A stretch of DNA of 38,412 nt from Pararhodobacter sp. SW119. GTDB taxonomy: Bacteria > Pseudomonadota > Alphaproteobacteria > Rhodobacterales > Rhodobacteraceae. The notes under the pieces are model-generated. The model made no database searches and was not told the DNA's origin. It was given only the letters and a program-made list of their open reading frames with translations. Positions within the stretch are counted from its first letter, which is position 1; each line of letters starts with the position of its first letter. Positions 1 to 7,530 of this stretch are shown here, in pieces. The translations under genes and the position numbers were made by a program. Where the stretch lies: NCBI RefSeq assembly GCF_017811755.1, contig NZ_JADDJF010000032.1:1-38412 (forward strand), written 5' to 3'.

Positions 1-182
1 TTGCCCGCATACATCGGCAACAGCGCCTTGAGCGCGTGCAGGTTGTCGCCCTGCACGATCAGGTTGCCGTCAAGGCGCGGTTCGCCAATCCCCTTCTCAG
101 GCTGCATGACCAAGGGCCGGAACGGCACCGCAAGGTGATGGTTCCAGACGAATTCCTTGCCCTTGAACACCAGTTCCGTCAC
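1..182 (-). CDS. Type III-style adenine DNA methyltransferase, N-terminal fragment cut by the window edge
   Basis: The first 60 codons of a gene reading leftwards off the window. The start is a GTG at 180-182, the only in-frame start before a stop, preceded by a G-rich stretch. The peptide contains NLIVQGDNLHALKALLPMYAG and ends in a partial Lys codon. This GDN(L)xALK block followed by MYAGK is the hallmark of the Mod subunits of type III restriction-modification systems and related site-specific adenine methyltransferases, where it lies just before the DPPY catalytic motif, which would lie off the window. In that family Mod methylates adenine and gives DNA specificity to a Res helicase-nuclease. 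No res gene can be seen, so a solitary methyltransferase is equally possible. Its place inside an integrase-bearing island suggests a mobile restriction or epigenetic module. The 250 bases upstream (183-432) hold no convincing gene. Confidence 0.8.
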   Translation of the reverse strand, partial: MTELVFKGKEFVWNHHLAVPFRPLVMQPEKGIGEPRLDGNLIVQGDNLHALKALLPMYAG

Positions 183-432
183 CGCACGCCCCCCGCAACC
201 TGTTTTCCCCCATAGAACAGATCACCCCGCCCCCCCCGCAACCGGGAACTGCCACGACCGCTTCATGAGCGCCTCGCTGACGCCTTGTAACCGTGACTTG
301 GCAGGCACACGGGCCGCTCGGCCCGCGTTGCCCTCGTAGGGCTAGGTTGCGGGCGCGGGACTAGTGGGCGGCAAAGGGCCTAAGGGATAATCAGCTTGTG
401 TTCCGGCTGGATCTTGTGCGTGAGGTATTTGC

Positions 433-612
433 TCACAACGTCAACAAGAGCCACAGCAGCTTGCCGCCAAACACCAGCACGATTAGAAAAACGCCGCCGA
501 AGAAGATCAGAGCTGGGATGGCTAGAATGCCTTCGAGGATAATTCGAAGGTCTGATCTTTTCGGTGGCGTGTCCCGGCAGCACATACGGTACTCCTCGAA
601 GTTTGCTTCCAT
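433..612 (-). CDS. Small single-pass membrane protein of unknown function (59 aa)
   Basis: A short frame missing from ordinary ORF lists. From ATG 612 it reads MEANFEEYRMCCRDTPPKRS and continues into an almost uninterrupted hydrophobic stretch (about residues 28-59: ILEGILAIPALIFFGGVF, then a Leu/Val-rich tail). This predicts one transmembrane helix, or a helical hairpin, with a charged N-terminal tail. A second in-frame ATG at 585 lies 6 nt after GAGGAG and would give a 50-residue protein. ATG 612 has the weaker GGAAAAGAA in front. The frame starts 68 nt after the stop of the secreted-protein gene 680-1357, on the same strand, so co-transcription is possible. I do not recognise the family. 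Small hydrophobic proteins in mobile islands are sometimes toxins, phage-exclusion factors or subunits of defence systems, but nothing here decides between these. Confidence 0.55.
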   Translation of the reverse strand: MEANFEEYRMCCRDTPPKRSDLRIILEGILAIPALIFFGGVFLIVLVFGGKLLWLLLTL

Positions 613-679
613 TTCTTTTCCGACACAGAATCAACGGATCGCTCTAGACAAATTTCGAGAATACGCGTCGTAAAAAAAA

Positions 680-1357
680 TTAGAATTTCGGAGCATGCTT
701 TTCCTGCTGCTCAGATAGGTCGAACCTTTCTAGCTCCATGAGTGTTTCTATATGTTCTTCCATAAATTGTTCAGCGTACGAAGCGCTTACCACTTCGCAC
801 AGGCTTTCTTCATCGGAATCTCTTCGAGGGCTTCCATAGCCGAGGAATGACGATAGCTCATAGAATCCTAGTTGACTCCGATCCAGAATAACGCCTTCCG
901 CACGCGCAAAAATAATTGGGTTTCTAGACCTATCTTCAGATTCGACAAGACGGGTAATAGTTGCAGACAGCGCCTCTGCCAGACTGTCTCTGGAGATTTG
1001 TAACGGCGTTCTAAAGAACCTCATTACATCGCCCCGCCCAACCGCATATATATAGCGATCAGTTGTTTCGTACTCGTACTCTCTTGATCGTTGTTCGAGT
1101 TTCAGGTGAACGAAGTCCAAATCACGGTGCCGAGCAGTTGTCATGTAAGCAGCATTTATCGACATGACGCCTTGGCGTGTCGAGATACGGCTATACTTTA
1201 CAGGATTGCTAACCCCTTTGCAAAGCAAGTCAACCTGGAGCTCTGATGCCAGTGCAGTATCTATGGGGGTGACAAACAGTAGTAAGGCTGCGCATAGATG
1301 GCTTCGCGGTAAAGGTAACGCATTCAAAGCTTTTTCATCAGTTTTTCGGTTGAACAT
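680..1357 (-). CDS. Secreted hypothetical protein (225 aa), island gene
   Basis: The start is ATG 1357 with AAGG about 9 nt upstream. The N-terminus MFNRKTDEKALNALPLPRSH is basic and is followed by a hydrophobic run (LCAALLLFVTPIDTALAS) with a plausible signal-peptidase site after ALAS near residue 38, so the mature protein of about 187 residues is probably periplasmic. The mature part begins ELQVDLLCKGVSNPVKYSRI, and has one Cys near its N-terminus and another near the C-terminus (SLCEVV), which could pair. The C-terminal 40 residues are Glu-rich and helical. No family is recognised. Base composition is clearly poorer in GC than the chromosomal genes right of 5,889, consistent with horizontal transfer. 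Function unknown. Confidence 0.6.
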   Translation of the reverse strand: MFNRKTDEKALNALPLPRSHLCAALLLFVTPIDTALASELQVDLLCKGVSNPVKYSRISTRQGVMSINAAYMTTARHRDLDFVHLKLEQRSREYEYETTDRYIYAVGRGDVMRFFRTPLQISRDSLAEALSATITRLVESEDRSRNPIIFARAEGVILDRSQLGFYELSSFLGYGSPRRDSDEESLCEVVSASYAEQFMEEHIETLMELERFDLSEQQEKHAPKF

Positions 1358-1567
1358 TATTAAGGACCTTCAGTTTCTATTTTCATGAAGTCACGCGCTG
1401 GAGAGTGGGACGACCTTCCTTTTCCGTTCATGCTTCTTGGATCGTAGGGCAACCAAGCAACTCAGCGGACCTCGTTGACGAGCCGGCGCTTCGCCGGGCA
1501 ACGGATGCGCTAGCACCGCTTGGCCGTTGCGTAATCATAGGGTGATCTGGTGAACGAAGAACTAAAG

Positions 1568-2890
1568 CTACTCATTGCGAAACTTCCACGACTTCCCATT
1601 ATCCGAAATACGCAAACTTTCCAACGCGTCAGCATACCGTAGAGTCAGGCCGTACCAACCTTGATAAGGGCGAATGACCCGCAAGACACCTTGTCGCTTC
1701 AAGCGCCGCACTGCTTCCAAGAGCGGCTGACAGCCCTCGGACACGACGCGATCATGATGACGCAGGCCCTCCAGAACCATTGCGCAGATCACTGGGTCGG
1801 GGTGCGCCCTGCCCACAGCCCGAAGCAGATCATCGAAAGTCGCGGCATCGACGGTGCCGTAGACGGGCGGCGATATTTCGCGGAACAGTTCAGTTAGCCG
1901 TTGGGATGAACCCACCACCAGACGATCAACCGTTTCGATCAATCTTTCTGCGTCCAGAGCACTGCGCCGCCCCACCTCACGTGCTATGGCGTCTCGGCCC
2001 CATGAAACCTCAAATCGGACCCGTTTGTTTGTCTTCGCGTAGACCCGCAACAGCAAATTGCGGCCCAAGTCGATTTGGATTGACCGGCTTTGCTGCAATC
2101 TACCTGTCTCCATCAGCCTGACCGCACGCGCTGTCGTTCGGCTTCGATTGACTGCCCCTTGAAGCTTCGGCGCAAGTAGATCAACAGTCGAAACAGGGTA
2201 CGGTGTGCTGAACTCCCAATAGACCTCCAACCCTTTCAAAATGTAACCGAGCGATACCTCAGCCTGTGCATTGTACCGCTCCGATGCTTCATTTAATGGC
2301 CCCGCAATTGCACGCTCGACATTTCGGAGCAACTCGACAAAATGCGCCGATGGGGCGCGCGACATGGCATATGAAAAGCGCAAATCAGGGCCGACCAGTA
2401 GATTATCCTCTTTGGTAAGCGCATGCTCATCACTCCATTTCTTCGCCGATCTTGAGAGTAGAAGTGAAAAATCCTTGCAACGTCGCGGGCGCGCCGTACC
2501 AACCCTCCCAATGAGGCGCTGCGCTTGAATTGCACGGGTGACATTCATTTTGCCATCAAACGAAAACCGTAGAATACTTGAATTATCGCTACGTCCCTCA
2601 AGCTTTCCGCTGAACACCGGATTCCCATTGTACCCGTCTTTCTTCCCAGTTGAAGTGCCAACTCGGAAAGGGTGTCTAAGGCGGCTCAGAGAAGTAGAAT
2701 GAAAAAGGCGCAGTTCTGGATCGCCGGTCGGCAATCCTGCTTCATGGATGAATGTATGAAATGCTTCGAGCGCGTTGACGCCCCGAAGTGAAAATCCGTC
2801 GATCCTAATTTCGGCTCGATCTATACATGCCCTGCCAATAGGAAACTCTGGGCTTATATCAAGCTGGGGCATGAATCTGCTACGCGTCAT
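1568..2890 (-). CDS. Hypothetical protein (440 aa), possibly replication-initiator-like
   Basis: A full-length frame from ATG 2890; a weak GAGACGAATAA precedes it, and an alternative ATG lies at 2872. It ends 11 codons before a GC hairpin region. I cannot assign a family with confidence. A central segment (about residues 215-310) contains KGLEVYWEFSTPYPV and, further on, LLLRVYAKTNKRVRFEVSW. A hydrophobic-Tyr-x-Lys-Thr-x-(R/K)-x-R-(I/F)-E-V stretch of this kind is reminiscent of gene II/X-type phage and plasmid replication initiators, but the resemblance is by eye and weak. The C-terminal 130 residues look helical and end with possible winged-helix character (QPLLEAVRRLKRQGVLRVIR). It sits upstream of nothing obviously co-transcribed; the serine recombinase gene lies 44 nt before it on the same strand, so the two may form one transcript. 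Composition matches the island rather than the chromosome. Confidence 0.55.
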   Translation of the reverse strand: MTRSRFMPQLDISPEFPIGRACIDRAEIRIDGFSLRGVNALEAFHTFIHEAGLPTGDPELRLFHSTSLSRLRHPFRVGTSTGKKDGYNGNPVFSGKLEGRSDNSSILRFSFDGKMNVTRAIQAQRLIGRVGTARPRRCKDFSLLLSRSAKKWSDEHALTKEDNLLVGPDLRFSYAMSRAPSAHFVELLRNVERAIAGPLNEASERYNAQAEVSLGYILKGLEVYWEFSTPYPVSTVDLLAPKLQGAVNRSRTTARAVRLMETGRLQQSRSIQIDLGRNLLLRVYAKTNKRVRFEVSWGRDAIAREVGRRSALDAERLIETVDRLVVGSSQRLTELFREISPPVYGTVDAATFDDLLRAVGRAHPDPVICAMVLEGLRHHDRVVSEGCQPLLEAVRRLKRQGVLRVIRPYQGWYGLTLRYADALESLRISDNGKSWKFRNE

Positions 2891-2934
2891 TTATTCGTCT
2901 CAATCTATGATTGTGTTGTTCACCTCTTCATTGT

Positions 2935-3597
2935 TTATAAGGAGGTCCGCTGAATTGAGCGAAAACGCGACGCGGTGCGATAGACTGACGTGGAATGCCA
3001 CCGTTTGCCTCCGAATGACAGCATGCCGGATTGGTTAAGGCGATCCGCTACGTCACTGTAGCTCAAACCTTCGCGTTCGCGCAGATGGATGATGTTAGGA
3101 CCTACTTCCCGTGCAAAGGTTTCGGCTGTGTTCTTGCGTTCCCGTGCAAGTTTGGCGCCATTCGCCCCAAGTCGGACGCCGCGCGCCTTGGCCGCTGCGA
3201 GTGCAGCCTTGGTCCGTTCGCTGATCCGCCGCCCTTCTTCTTCCGCCATCGCGGCATACACATGCAGCATGAACCGGTCAGCGTTTGGCATGTCGATAGC
3301 CGTGAAACGCACACCGCTTTCAAGCAGGCCGGAAATGAAGTGGACGTTGCGGGCAAGCCGGTCCAGCTTGGCAATGAGAAGTGTAGCGCCCAATGCGCGA
3401 CATGCCTCAATTGCTTTGGCAAGCTCCGGGCGCGTGCCGCGCTTTCCGCTCTCGACCTCGGTAAACTCGGCAAGTAACTCGTGTTCTCCCGACACTAGGA
3501 ACGCGGTGGTGCTGGCGCGCTGGGCCTCAAGCCCGAGTCCGCTCTGCCCTTGGCGCTGGGCGGAAACCCGGTAGTAGGCGATGTAGCGAGTAGGCAT
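2935..3597 (-). CDS. Serine recombinase, resolvase/invertase family (220 aa)
   Basis: Site-specific recombinase that would cut and rejoin DNA through a phosphoserine link. The N-terminus reads MPTRYIAYYRVSAQRQGQSG; Ser12 in the YxRVS motif is the expected nucleophile. The rest of the resolvase fold follows: ESGKRGTRPELAKAIEACR (about 50-68), the AKLDRLARN motif (about 75-83) with its active-site Arg residues, then MAEEEGRRISERTKAALAAAK (the long E helix) and a C-terminal helix-turn-helix (LREREGLSYSDVADRLNQSG). The length is typical of small resolvases, so it is not a large serine integrase. ATG 3597 has AGGAG about 8 nt upstream. A 26-bp inverted repeat begins 14 bp upstream of the start and is a good candidate for its binding site. 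It could resolve dimers of the island, invert a segment, or belong to a decayed transposon. Confidence 0.9.
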   Translation of the reverse strand: MPTRYIAYYRVSAQRQGQSGLGLEAQRASTTAFLVSGEHELLAEFTEVESGKRGTRPELAKAIEACRALGATLLIAKLDRLARNVHFISGLLESGVRFTAIDMPNADRFMLHVYAAMAEEEGRRISERTKAALAAAKARGVRLGANGAKLARERKNTAETFAREVGPNIIHLREREGLSYSDVADRLNQSGMLSFGGKRWHSTSVYRTASRFRSIQRTSL

Positions 3598-3918
3598 AGT
3601 ATAGCTCCTGCACAGATAAACGCTCGTTTACCTGTGAACACCTGGTCAGAGGCAGTTTCATTGTAAAGTCCGGAACGCCAATTCGTTTCAACGGGTATCA
3701 ATTAATCTCCTCTTGTCCGATGGCGCGCTTATAACCGGTTCTAGCGCGCTGTCTGCGTACGGCTTCAAGCAAGATTGCAGTCGTGACACGACTTTTTGGG
3801 CGATCCAAGAGGAACTTAGCCAGCTTCGACTGATGCAGTTTAGGCATACAACCTACGTGCGCGCGCATTTACAATTCTCGCAGAGGGTGTATACAAACCA
3901 AGCTGGAATTTTTTCCAA
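3598..3918. other. Intergenic region between AlpA-like and serine recombinase genes
   Basis: About 320 bases without a supported gene. It contains the 26-bp inverted repeat at 3611-3636 next to the recombinase start and, further away, a nested pair of inverted repeats at 3723-3749: outer arms GCGCGCT and AGCGCGC around the 8-bp palindrome AACCGGTT. AT-rich sequence around 3870-3940 includes TGGAA, a T-run, then TTCCA. Resolvase res sites normally consist of several binding sites spread over about 100-150 bp beside the recombinase gene, so this spacing would fit, but the second element does not share sequence with the first. Confidence 0.4.
3611..3636. promoter_or_regulatory. 26-bp inverted repeat, candidate recombinase crossover or operator site
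   Basis: Left arm CACAGATAAACG and right arm CGTTTACCTGTG are reverse complements at 11 of 12 positions and are separated by the dinucleotide CT. A 26-bp imperfect inverted repeat with a 2-bp centre is the geometry of crossover sites used by small serine recombinases (for example hix-type sites, cut with a 2-nt stagger). It lies 14 bp upstream of the recombinase start, overlapping where the promoter must be, so it could also be an autoregulatory operator. Confidence 0.6.
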
Positions 3919-4200
3919 CTATAGAGATAGGGTGGGTCTTAGTTTGGACCTTCGTGAAATTTTCCTGCGGGGGGTGGGGTGCACGCCGCGATTGGCACGC
4001 CGCCGCTTCCCCAGATCAGGTTGACCCGAATCGGGTGCGGCGGAGAGCCTTTCTCTCACTGCGTTTGGCTCCCATCTGGTAATGCCGCCGATCTTGATCG
4101 GCTTGGGAAAGCTTCCCTCAGCAACCCATCTCCAGATTGTTGACTTTGAGCAAGTCAAAAGGTCGCACAGATCTTCCACGGTATAAAGTTTTTCGGTCAT
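3919..4200 (-). CDS. AlpA-family helix-turn-helix regulator / excisionase-like protein (93 aa)
   Basis: The first 55 residues match the MerR-like winged-helix fold of AlpA and excisionase proteins: MTEKLYTVEDLCDLLTCSKS, then TIWRWVAEGSFPKPIKIGG and ITRWEPNAVRERL. The order (V)xxLxxLLxxSxxTIxRWxxxGxFPxPxxIGxxxRW is the family signature. AlpA of the CP4-57 cryptic prophage activates integrase expression, and related proteins act as excisionases that bend DNA at att sites. The location 133 bp upstream of the integrase gene, on the same strand, suits either role. The C-terminal 35 residues are strongly basic (GKRRRANRGVHPTPRRK), longer than in minimal AlpA proteins, and may add nonspecific DNA binding. 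The start is ATG 4200 with GGAG about 10 nt upstream. Confidence 0.85.
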   Translation of the reverse strand: MTEKLYTVEDLCDLLTCSKSTIWRWVAEGSFPKPIKIGGITRWEPNAVRERLSAAPDSGQPDLGKRRRANRGVHPTPRRKISRRSKLRPTLSL

Positions 4201-4333
4201 GACGCATTGACTCCATATTGGTATCAGGAGCTTTATATTAGTCGGAAATGGTCGCCGCGAAAAGAACGTTGATTCTTACCGCTAATCGCTGAAACATGGC
4301 GCCTGAATAAAAAAGGTTGACGTTAATTGTCGG

Positions 4334-5536
4334 CTACTTAACCTGCGTTACCTTCACAGGTCTCTTTAGTTTCCTAGTCACGGGCGAACTTGCGCCCATC
4401 GCATAATCTGACCATTGCCGCATAAGGTTGATTCTCTTTTCGAATAGGTCAGAGCGGGCATATGCGCGTTCGACCTGATTTCCTGCGAAATGCGCCAACG
4501 CAATCTCTGCTACTTCGCTCGATACAGACGTGGCCTCGCTGCACCAATCTCGGAACGTGCTGCGGAAACCGTGCGTAGTGAAGCCGCTCTCGCCCATGCG
4601 CTTGTATAGCGAAGTGAACACCATATCAGATTGTACTCTGGCGCGGCCATCTTTCCCGCGTTGATTGCTGGGAAAGACAAACTCAGGATCAAGACCGCGC
4701 TGCCGGTTCAAGATCGCAATCATCTGATCTGTCAGAGGCACTCTGTGAGCCTTACCCGCCTTCATTCGCTCTGCCGGGATCGTCCAGATCCTCTTGCCCA
4801 TGTCGAACTCTGACCACCGTGCCCCTCGGGCCTCACCTGAGCGCGTTGCGGTAAGGATGACAAAGAGTAATGTATTCGCTGATACGCCGCTTCGGGTTTT
4901 CAGTTTTGCGATAAAGCTGGGTAATTCACGCCAACTCATCGCACGCATGTGTTTTGCCCGACGCTTGACGACTGGCAGGGCTTTTGTAACGCCGTTCACC
5001 GGGTTCTCATGCGGGTAGTACCCGGCTCCTTTCGCCCAATCAAAGATAGTGGAAAGGCGCTGCTTCAGTCTTCGCGCTGTTTCGTGCTTCTCTATCCATA
5101 TCGGCTCAAGGACGTTCAGAACGTCTCTGGTGGAAATCTGGTCGAGTGGTCGCTCTTTCAGGTGTCGTACGGCGTAACTCTGGATCGAAGACAGCCACGT
5201 ATCTGTGTGTTTCTTGTTCTTCCAAGTCGCCCTGTTTGCCTCAAACACACGTTCTGCGGCCTGCTCGAAGGTGATGGCTTCCCTGTTGCGATGGGCCAAG
5301 GGGTCGCCGCCGCCGCGCGCTACCTTGCGCAAGCGACGTGCCTCGTCACGTGCTTCAGCAAGCGAAACGAGATGTGCAGACCCGAGGCCAATCTCTCGCC
5401 TGCGTCCGAACACGGTTGTTCGGAGAATCCATGACTTCGCGCTACCCTTGCCCACGCACAGGTAGAGGCCCTGCCCATCGCAGTACATCCCCGGCTCTGT
5501 GAGAGTGCGGACCTTTAACGCCGTCAGTCCACCCAT
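4334..5536 (-). CDS. P4-type tyrosine recombinase / island integrase (about 400 aa)
   Basis: Catalyses integration and excision of the island. The N-terminal arm-binding DUF4102 domain is clear (LTALKVRTLTEP, then YCDGQGLYLCVGKGSAKSW, and GSAHLVSLAEARDEARRLRK), followed by a core-binding SAM-like domain and the catalytic domain. Catalytic-domain blocks include TATRSGEARGARWSEFDM (the first catalytic Arg), the HRVPLT strand, and TTHGFRSTFRDWC (His-x-x-Arg). The Tyr is probably in QVERAYARSDLFEKR. ATG 5536 is preferred because family members start close to LTALKV; an ATG at 5569 and a TTG at 5596 would add 11 or 20 residues, including the low-complexity GGKNGGKKK from a small direct repeat. The gene reads away from the putative tRNA-Ala remnant at 5684-5698, the expected arrangement for an integrase next to its attachment site. 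Confidence 0.92.
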   Translation of the reverse strand: MGGLTALKVRTLTEPGMYCDGQGLYLCVGKGSAKSWILRTTVFGRRREIGLGSAHLVSLAEARDEARRLRKVARGGGDPLAHRNREAITFEQAAERVFEANRATWKNKKHTDTWLSSIQSYAVRHLKERPLDQISTRDVLNVLEPIWIEKHETARRLKQRLSTIFDWAKGAGYYPHENPVNGVTKALPVVKRRAKHMRAMSWRELPSFIAKLKTRSGVSANTLLFVILTATRSGEARGARWSEFDMGKRIWTIPAERMKAGKAHRVPLTDQMIAILNRQRGLDPEFVFPSNQRGKDGRARVQSDMVFTSLYKRMGESGFTTHGFRSTFRDWCSEATSVSSEVAEIALAHFAGNQVERAYARSDLFEKRINLMRQWSDYAMGASSPVTRKLKRPVKVTQVK

Positions 5537-5683
5537 CTTTTTTTTCCCACCGTTTTTCCCACCGGGCATGTTAGGATGGGGTCGGATTGGATGCAACTCG
5601 GTGCTGGCATAGGTTTACGCAACGTGTTGGAATATAATAGGTATTGCGACCGCTTGCTACCGGGCTGGATGCTGGATGAATGG

Positions 5684-5698
5684 CCCTTGGCTCCACCA
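5684..5698 (+). other. Putative attachment-site core: 3' end of a tRNA-Ala gene
   Basis: CCCTTGGCTCCACCA is what the 3' end of an alphaproteobacterial tRNA-Ala gene looks like (last T-arm bases, acceptor strand TGGCTCC, discriminator A, encoded CCA). No tRNA body can be folded from the bases to its left. It lies about 150 bp outside the integrase start and is followed 29 bp later by an intrinsic terminator with no gene of its own. The simplest reading is that the island integrated at the tRNA 3' end and left this short copy at the integrase-side junction. The same bases also form an 8-bp inverted repeat (CCTTGGCT at 5685-5692, AGCCAAGG at 5703-5710), so chance cannot be excluded. Confidence 0.5.
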
Positions 5699-5726
5699 GA
5701 ATAGCCAAGGACTTGGACGAGAAACG

Positions 5727-5747
5727 CCCCGCCAGATCGGGGTTTTT
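5727..5747 (+). terminator. Intrinsic terminator, probably of the interrupted tRNA gene
   Basis: Stem CCCCG / CGGGG with loop CCAGAT, followed directly by five T residues. It points rightwards, yet no plus-strand gene precedes it except the putative tRNA-Ala 3' fragment. It could also slow transcription entering the convergent anthranilate operon. Confidence 0.65.
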
Positions 5748-5888
5748 CTTTCTCGGGGGAAAGCCGAGGTAGCGGGATCGCGCGCGCCTCTGCGTTGGCA
5801 CTCGAATTGTCATTATTCCACCCCTGGCTGTTGGGTGCGGGCGCTCCATCCTGACGCAAGCTTCTACCCTGTTCGACAAGGGCGCTGC

Positions 5889-7508
5889 CTAGTCTTCGCG
5901 CAAGCGGAAGCGCTGGATCTTGCCTGTGGCGGTTTTCGGCAGGACATCAGTGAAGATCACCCGGCGCGGATATTTGTAGGGGGCGATCATGGCTTTAACA
6001 TGGTTCTGGAGGCGCTTGATGGTGGCCTCGTTCGCAGTCGCGCCCTCGACCAGCACCACATGTGCTTCGACGATCTGCCCGCGCGAGACGTCCGCCGCGC
6101 CGATCACCGCGCATTCGAGGACGTCTTCATGGGCCAGAAGGGCCGCCTCGACCTCGGGCCCGGCGATGTTGTAGCCGGACGACAGAATCATGTCGTCCGA
6201 GCGCGCGGCGAAATGGAAATAGCCGGCCTTGTCGCGCCAGAAGCTGTCGCCGGTCAGGTTCCAGCCGTCGCGGACATAGTCCTTCTGGCGGTCGGCGTCG
6301 TCGAGATACCGGCAGCCGGTGGGGCCACGCACGGCCAGGCGGCCGATCTCGCCCGGGGGCAGTTCCGACATGTCCTCGGCCACGATGCGCGCAGTGTAGC
6401 CAGTCACCGGCCGACCGGTGCAGGCGGGCTTCGAATCGCCGAAGCGGTTGGTAATGAAGATATGCAGCATCTCGGTCGCGCCGATCCCGTCCAGCATCGG
6501 CTTGCCGGTCTTTTCCATCCATTCCTCATAGACCGGCGCGGGCAGCGTCTCGCCGGCGGAGACCGCCGCGCGCAGGCTGGACAGGTCCGCGCCTTCGTCC
6601 ATCGCCTTGAGCATCACGCGATAGGCGGTGGGGGCGGTGAAGCAGACGGTGGCCCGGTGCTTTTCGATGATCTCGATCATGTTCGGGGGCGAGGCGTTTT
6701 CCAGCAGGACCGCCGTCGCCCCGAAGCGCAACGGAAAGACCGCGAGCCCGCCCAGCCCGAAGGTAAAGGCCAGCGGCGGTGAGCCGACGAAGACATCCTC
6801 GGGCGTGACGTTCAGCACCTCTCTCGCGTAGCCGTCGGCGATGATCAGGATGTCGCGGTGAAAGTGCATCGTGGCCTTGGGCTTGCCGGTCGTGCCCGAG
6901 GTGAAGCCCAGCAGCGCCACATCGTCCTGTCCGGTCGCCACGGCATCGACGCGCACGGGTTTCGACAGCGCGATGCGGTCGAGTTCGGCGTCGTGATTGG
7001 CAGTGCCGTCGAAACCGACCACGGTCTTCAGAAAGCCCGAGGTCTTGGCGCAGGTCGCGAGTTCATCCATGATCCGCGTATCGCAGAGTGCATGGCTGAT
7101 CCGTGCCTTGTCGACGATCGCAGTCAACTCGCCCGCGCGCAGCATCGGCATGGTGTTGACGACCACTGCGCCCGCCTTGGTGGCGGCCAGCCAGCAGGCA
7201 ACCATCGCCGGGTTGTTGGCCGACCGGATCAGGACGCGGTTGCCGGGCTTGACGCCGAAATCCTCGACGAGCGCATGGGCAAGGCGGCTGGTCCAGTCGG
7301 CGAGTTCCTTGTAGGTGCGCGACCGGCCGTTGCCGATCAGCGCGACGTGATCGCCGTAGCCCTGCTCGACCATGCGATCGGTCAGTTCGACCGCGGCGTT
7401 CAGCCGGTCCGGATAGTCGAAACCATCGAGATGCAACTCGGGCCACAGGTTTTTCGGGGGCAGGTTGTCGCGCGCGAAGCTGTCGACATGGGCGCTTTGT
7501 CCCGGCAT
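5889..7508 (-). CDS. 2-aminobenzoate-CoA ligase (539 aa)
   Basis: AMP-forming acyl-CoA synthetase, expected to activate anthranilate with ATP and CoA to 2-aminobenzoyl-CoA, the entry step of the pathway encoded here. The P-loop TSGTTGKPK is at residues 203-211, the A5/A8 regions include DGIGATEMLHIFITNR and GRLAVRGPTGCRYL, and the C-terminal catalytic Lys sits in TATGKIQRF (about Lys530). N-terminal text (YPDRLNAAVELTDRMVEQGY) and overall length match the benzoate/2-aminobenzoate-CoA ligase branch. ATG 7508 is preceded by AAGGAG with 9-nt spacing, so the longer upstream frame is not used. Last gene of the operon, 22 nt after the Rid-family gene. The substrate is inferred mainly from the neighbouring monooxygenase/reductase; benzoate or salicylate would be the alternatives. 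Confidence 0.87.
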   Translation of the reverse strand: MPGQSAHVDSFARDNLPPKNLWPELHLDGFDYPDRLNAAVELTDRMVEQGYGDHVALIGNGRSRTYKELADWTSRLAHALVEDFGVKPGNRVLIRSANNPAMVACWLAATKAGAVVVNTMPMLRAGELTAIVDKARISHALCDTRIMDELATCAKTSGFLKTVVGFDGTANHDAELDRIALSKPVRVDAVATGQDDVALLGFTSGTTGKPKATMHFHRDILIIADGYAREVLNVTPEDVFVGSPPLAFTFGLGGLAVFPLRFGATAVLLENASPPNMIEIIEKHRATVCFTAPTAYRVMLKAMDEGADLSSLRAAVSAGETLPAPVYEEWMEKTGKPMLDGIGATEMLHIFITNRFGDSKPACTGRPVTGYTARIVAEDMSELPPGEIGRLAVRGPTGCRYLDDADRQKDYVRDGWNLTGDSFWRDKAGYFHFAARSDDMILSSGYNIAGPEVEAALLAHEDVLECAVIGAADVSRGQIVEAHVVLVEGATANEATIKRLQNHVKAMIAPYKYPRRVIFTDVLPKTATGKIQRFRLRED

Positions 7509-7530
7509 GGGCGTACTCTCCTTGCGGGTA

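Noticed and set aside
398-673. 91-codon plus-strand frame at the island edge
   Set aside because: No ribosome site; the opposite strand of the same bases encodes the small membrane protein with a clear hydrophobic pattern.
3713-4024. 103-codon plus-strand frame in the island
   Set aside because: No ribosome site, partly antisense to the AlpA-like gene, and no motif. Kept as intergenic.
5610-5698. Complete tRNA or tmRNA gene ending in CCA
   Set aside because: No T-arm (GGTTCGA-type) sequence, D-arm or 5' acceptor strand pairs with the TGGCTCC end, so only a 3' fragment is supported.
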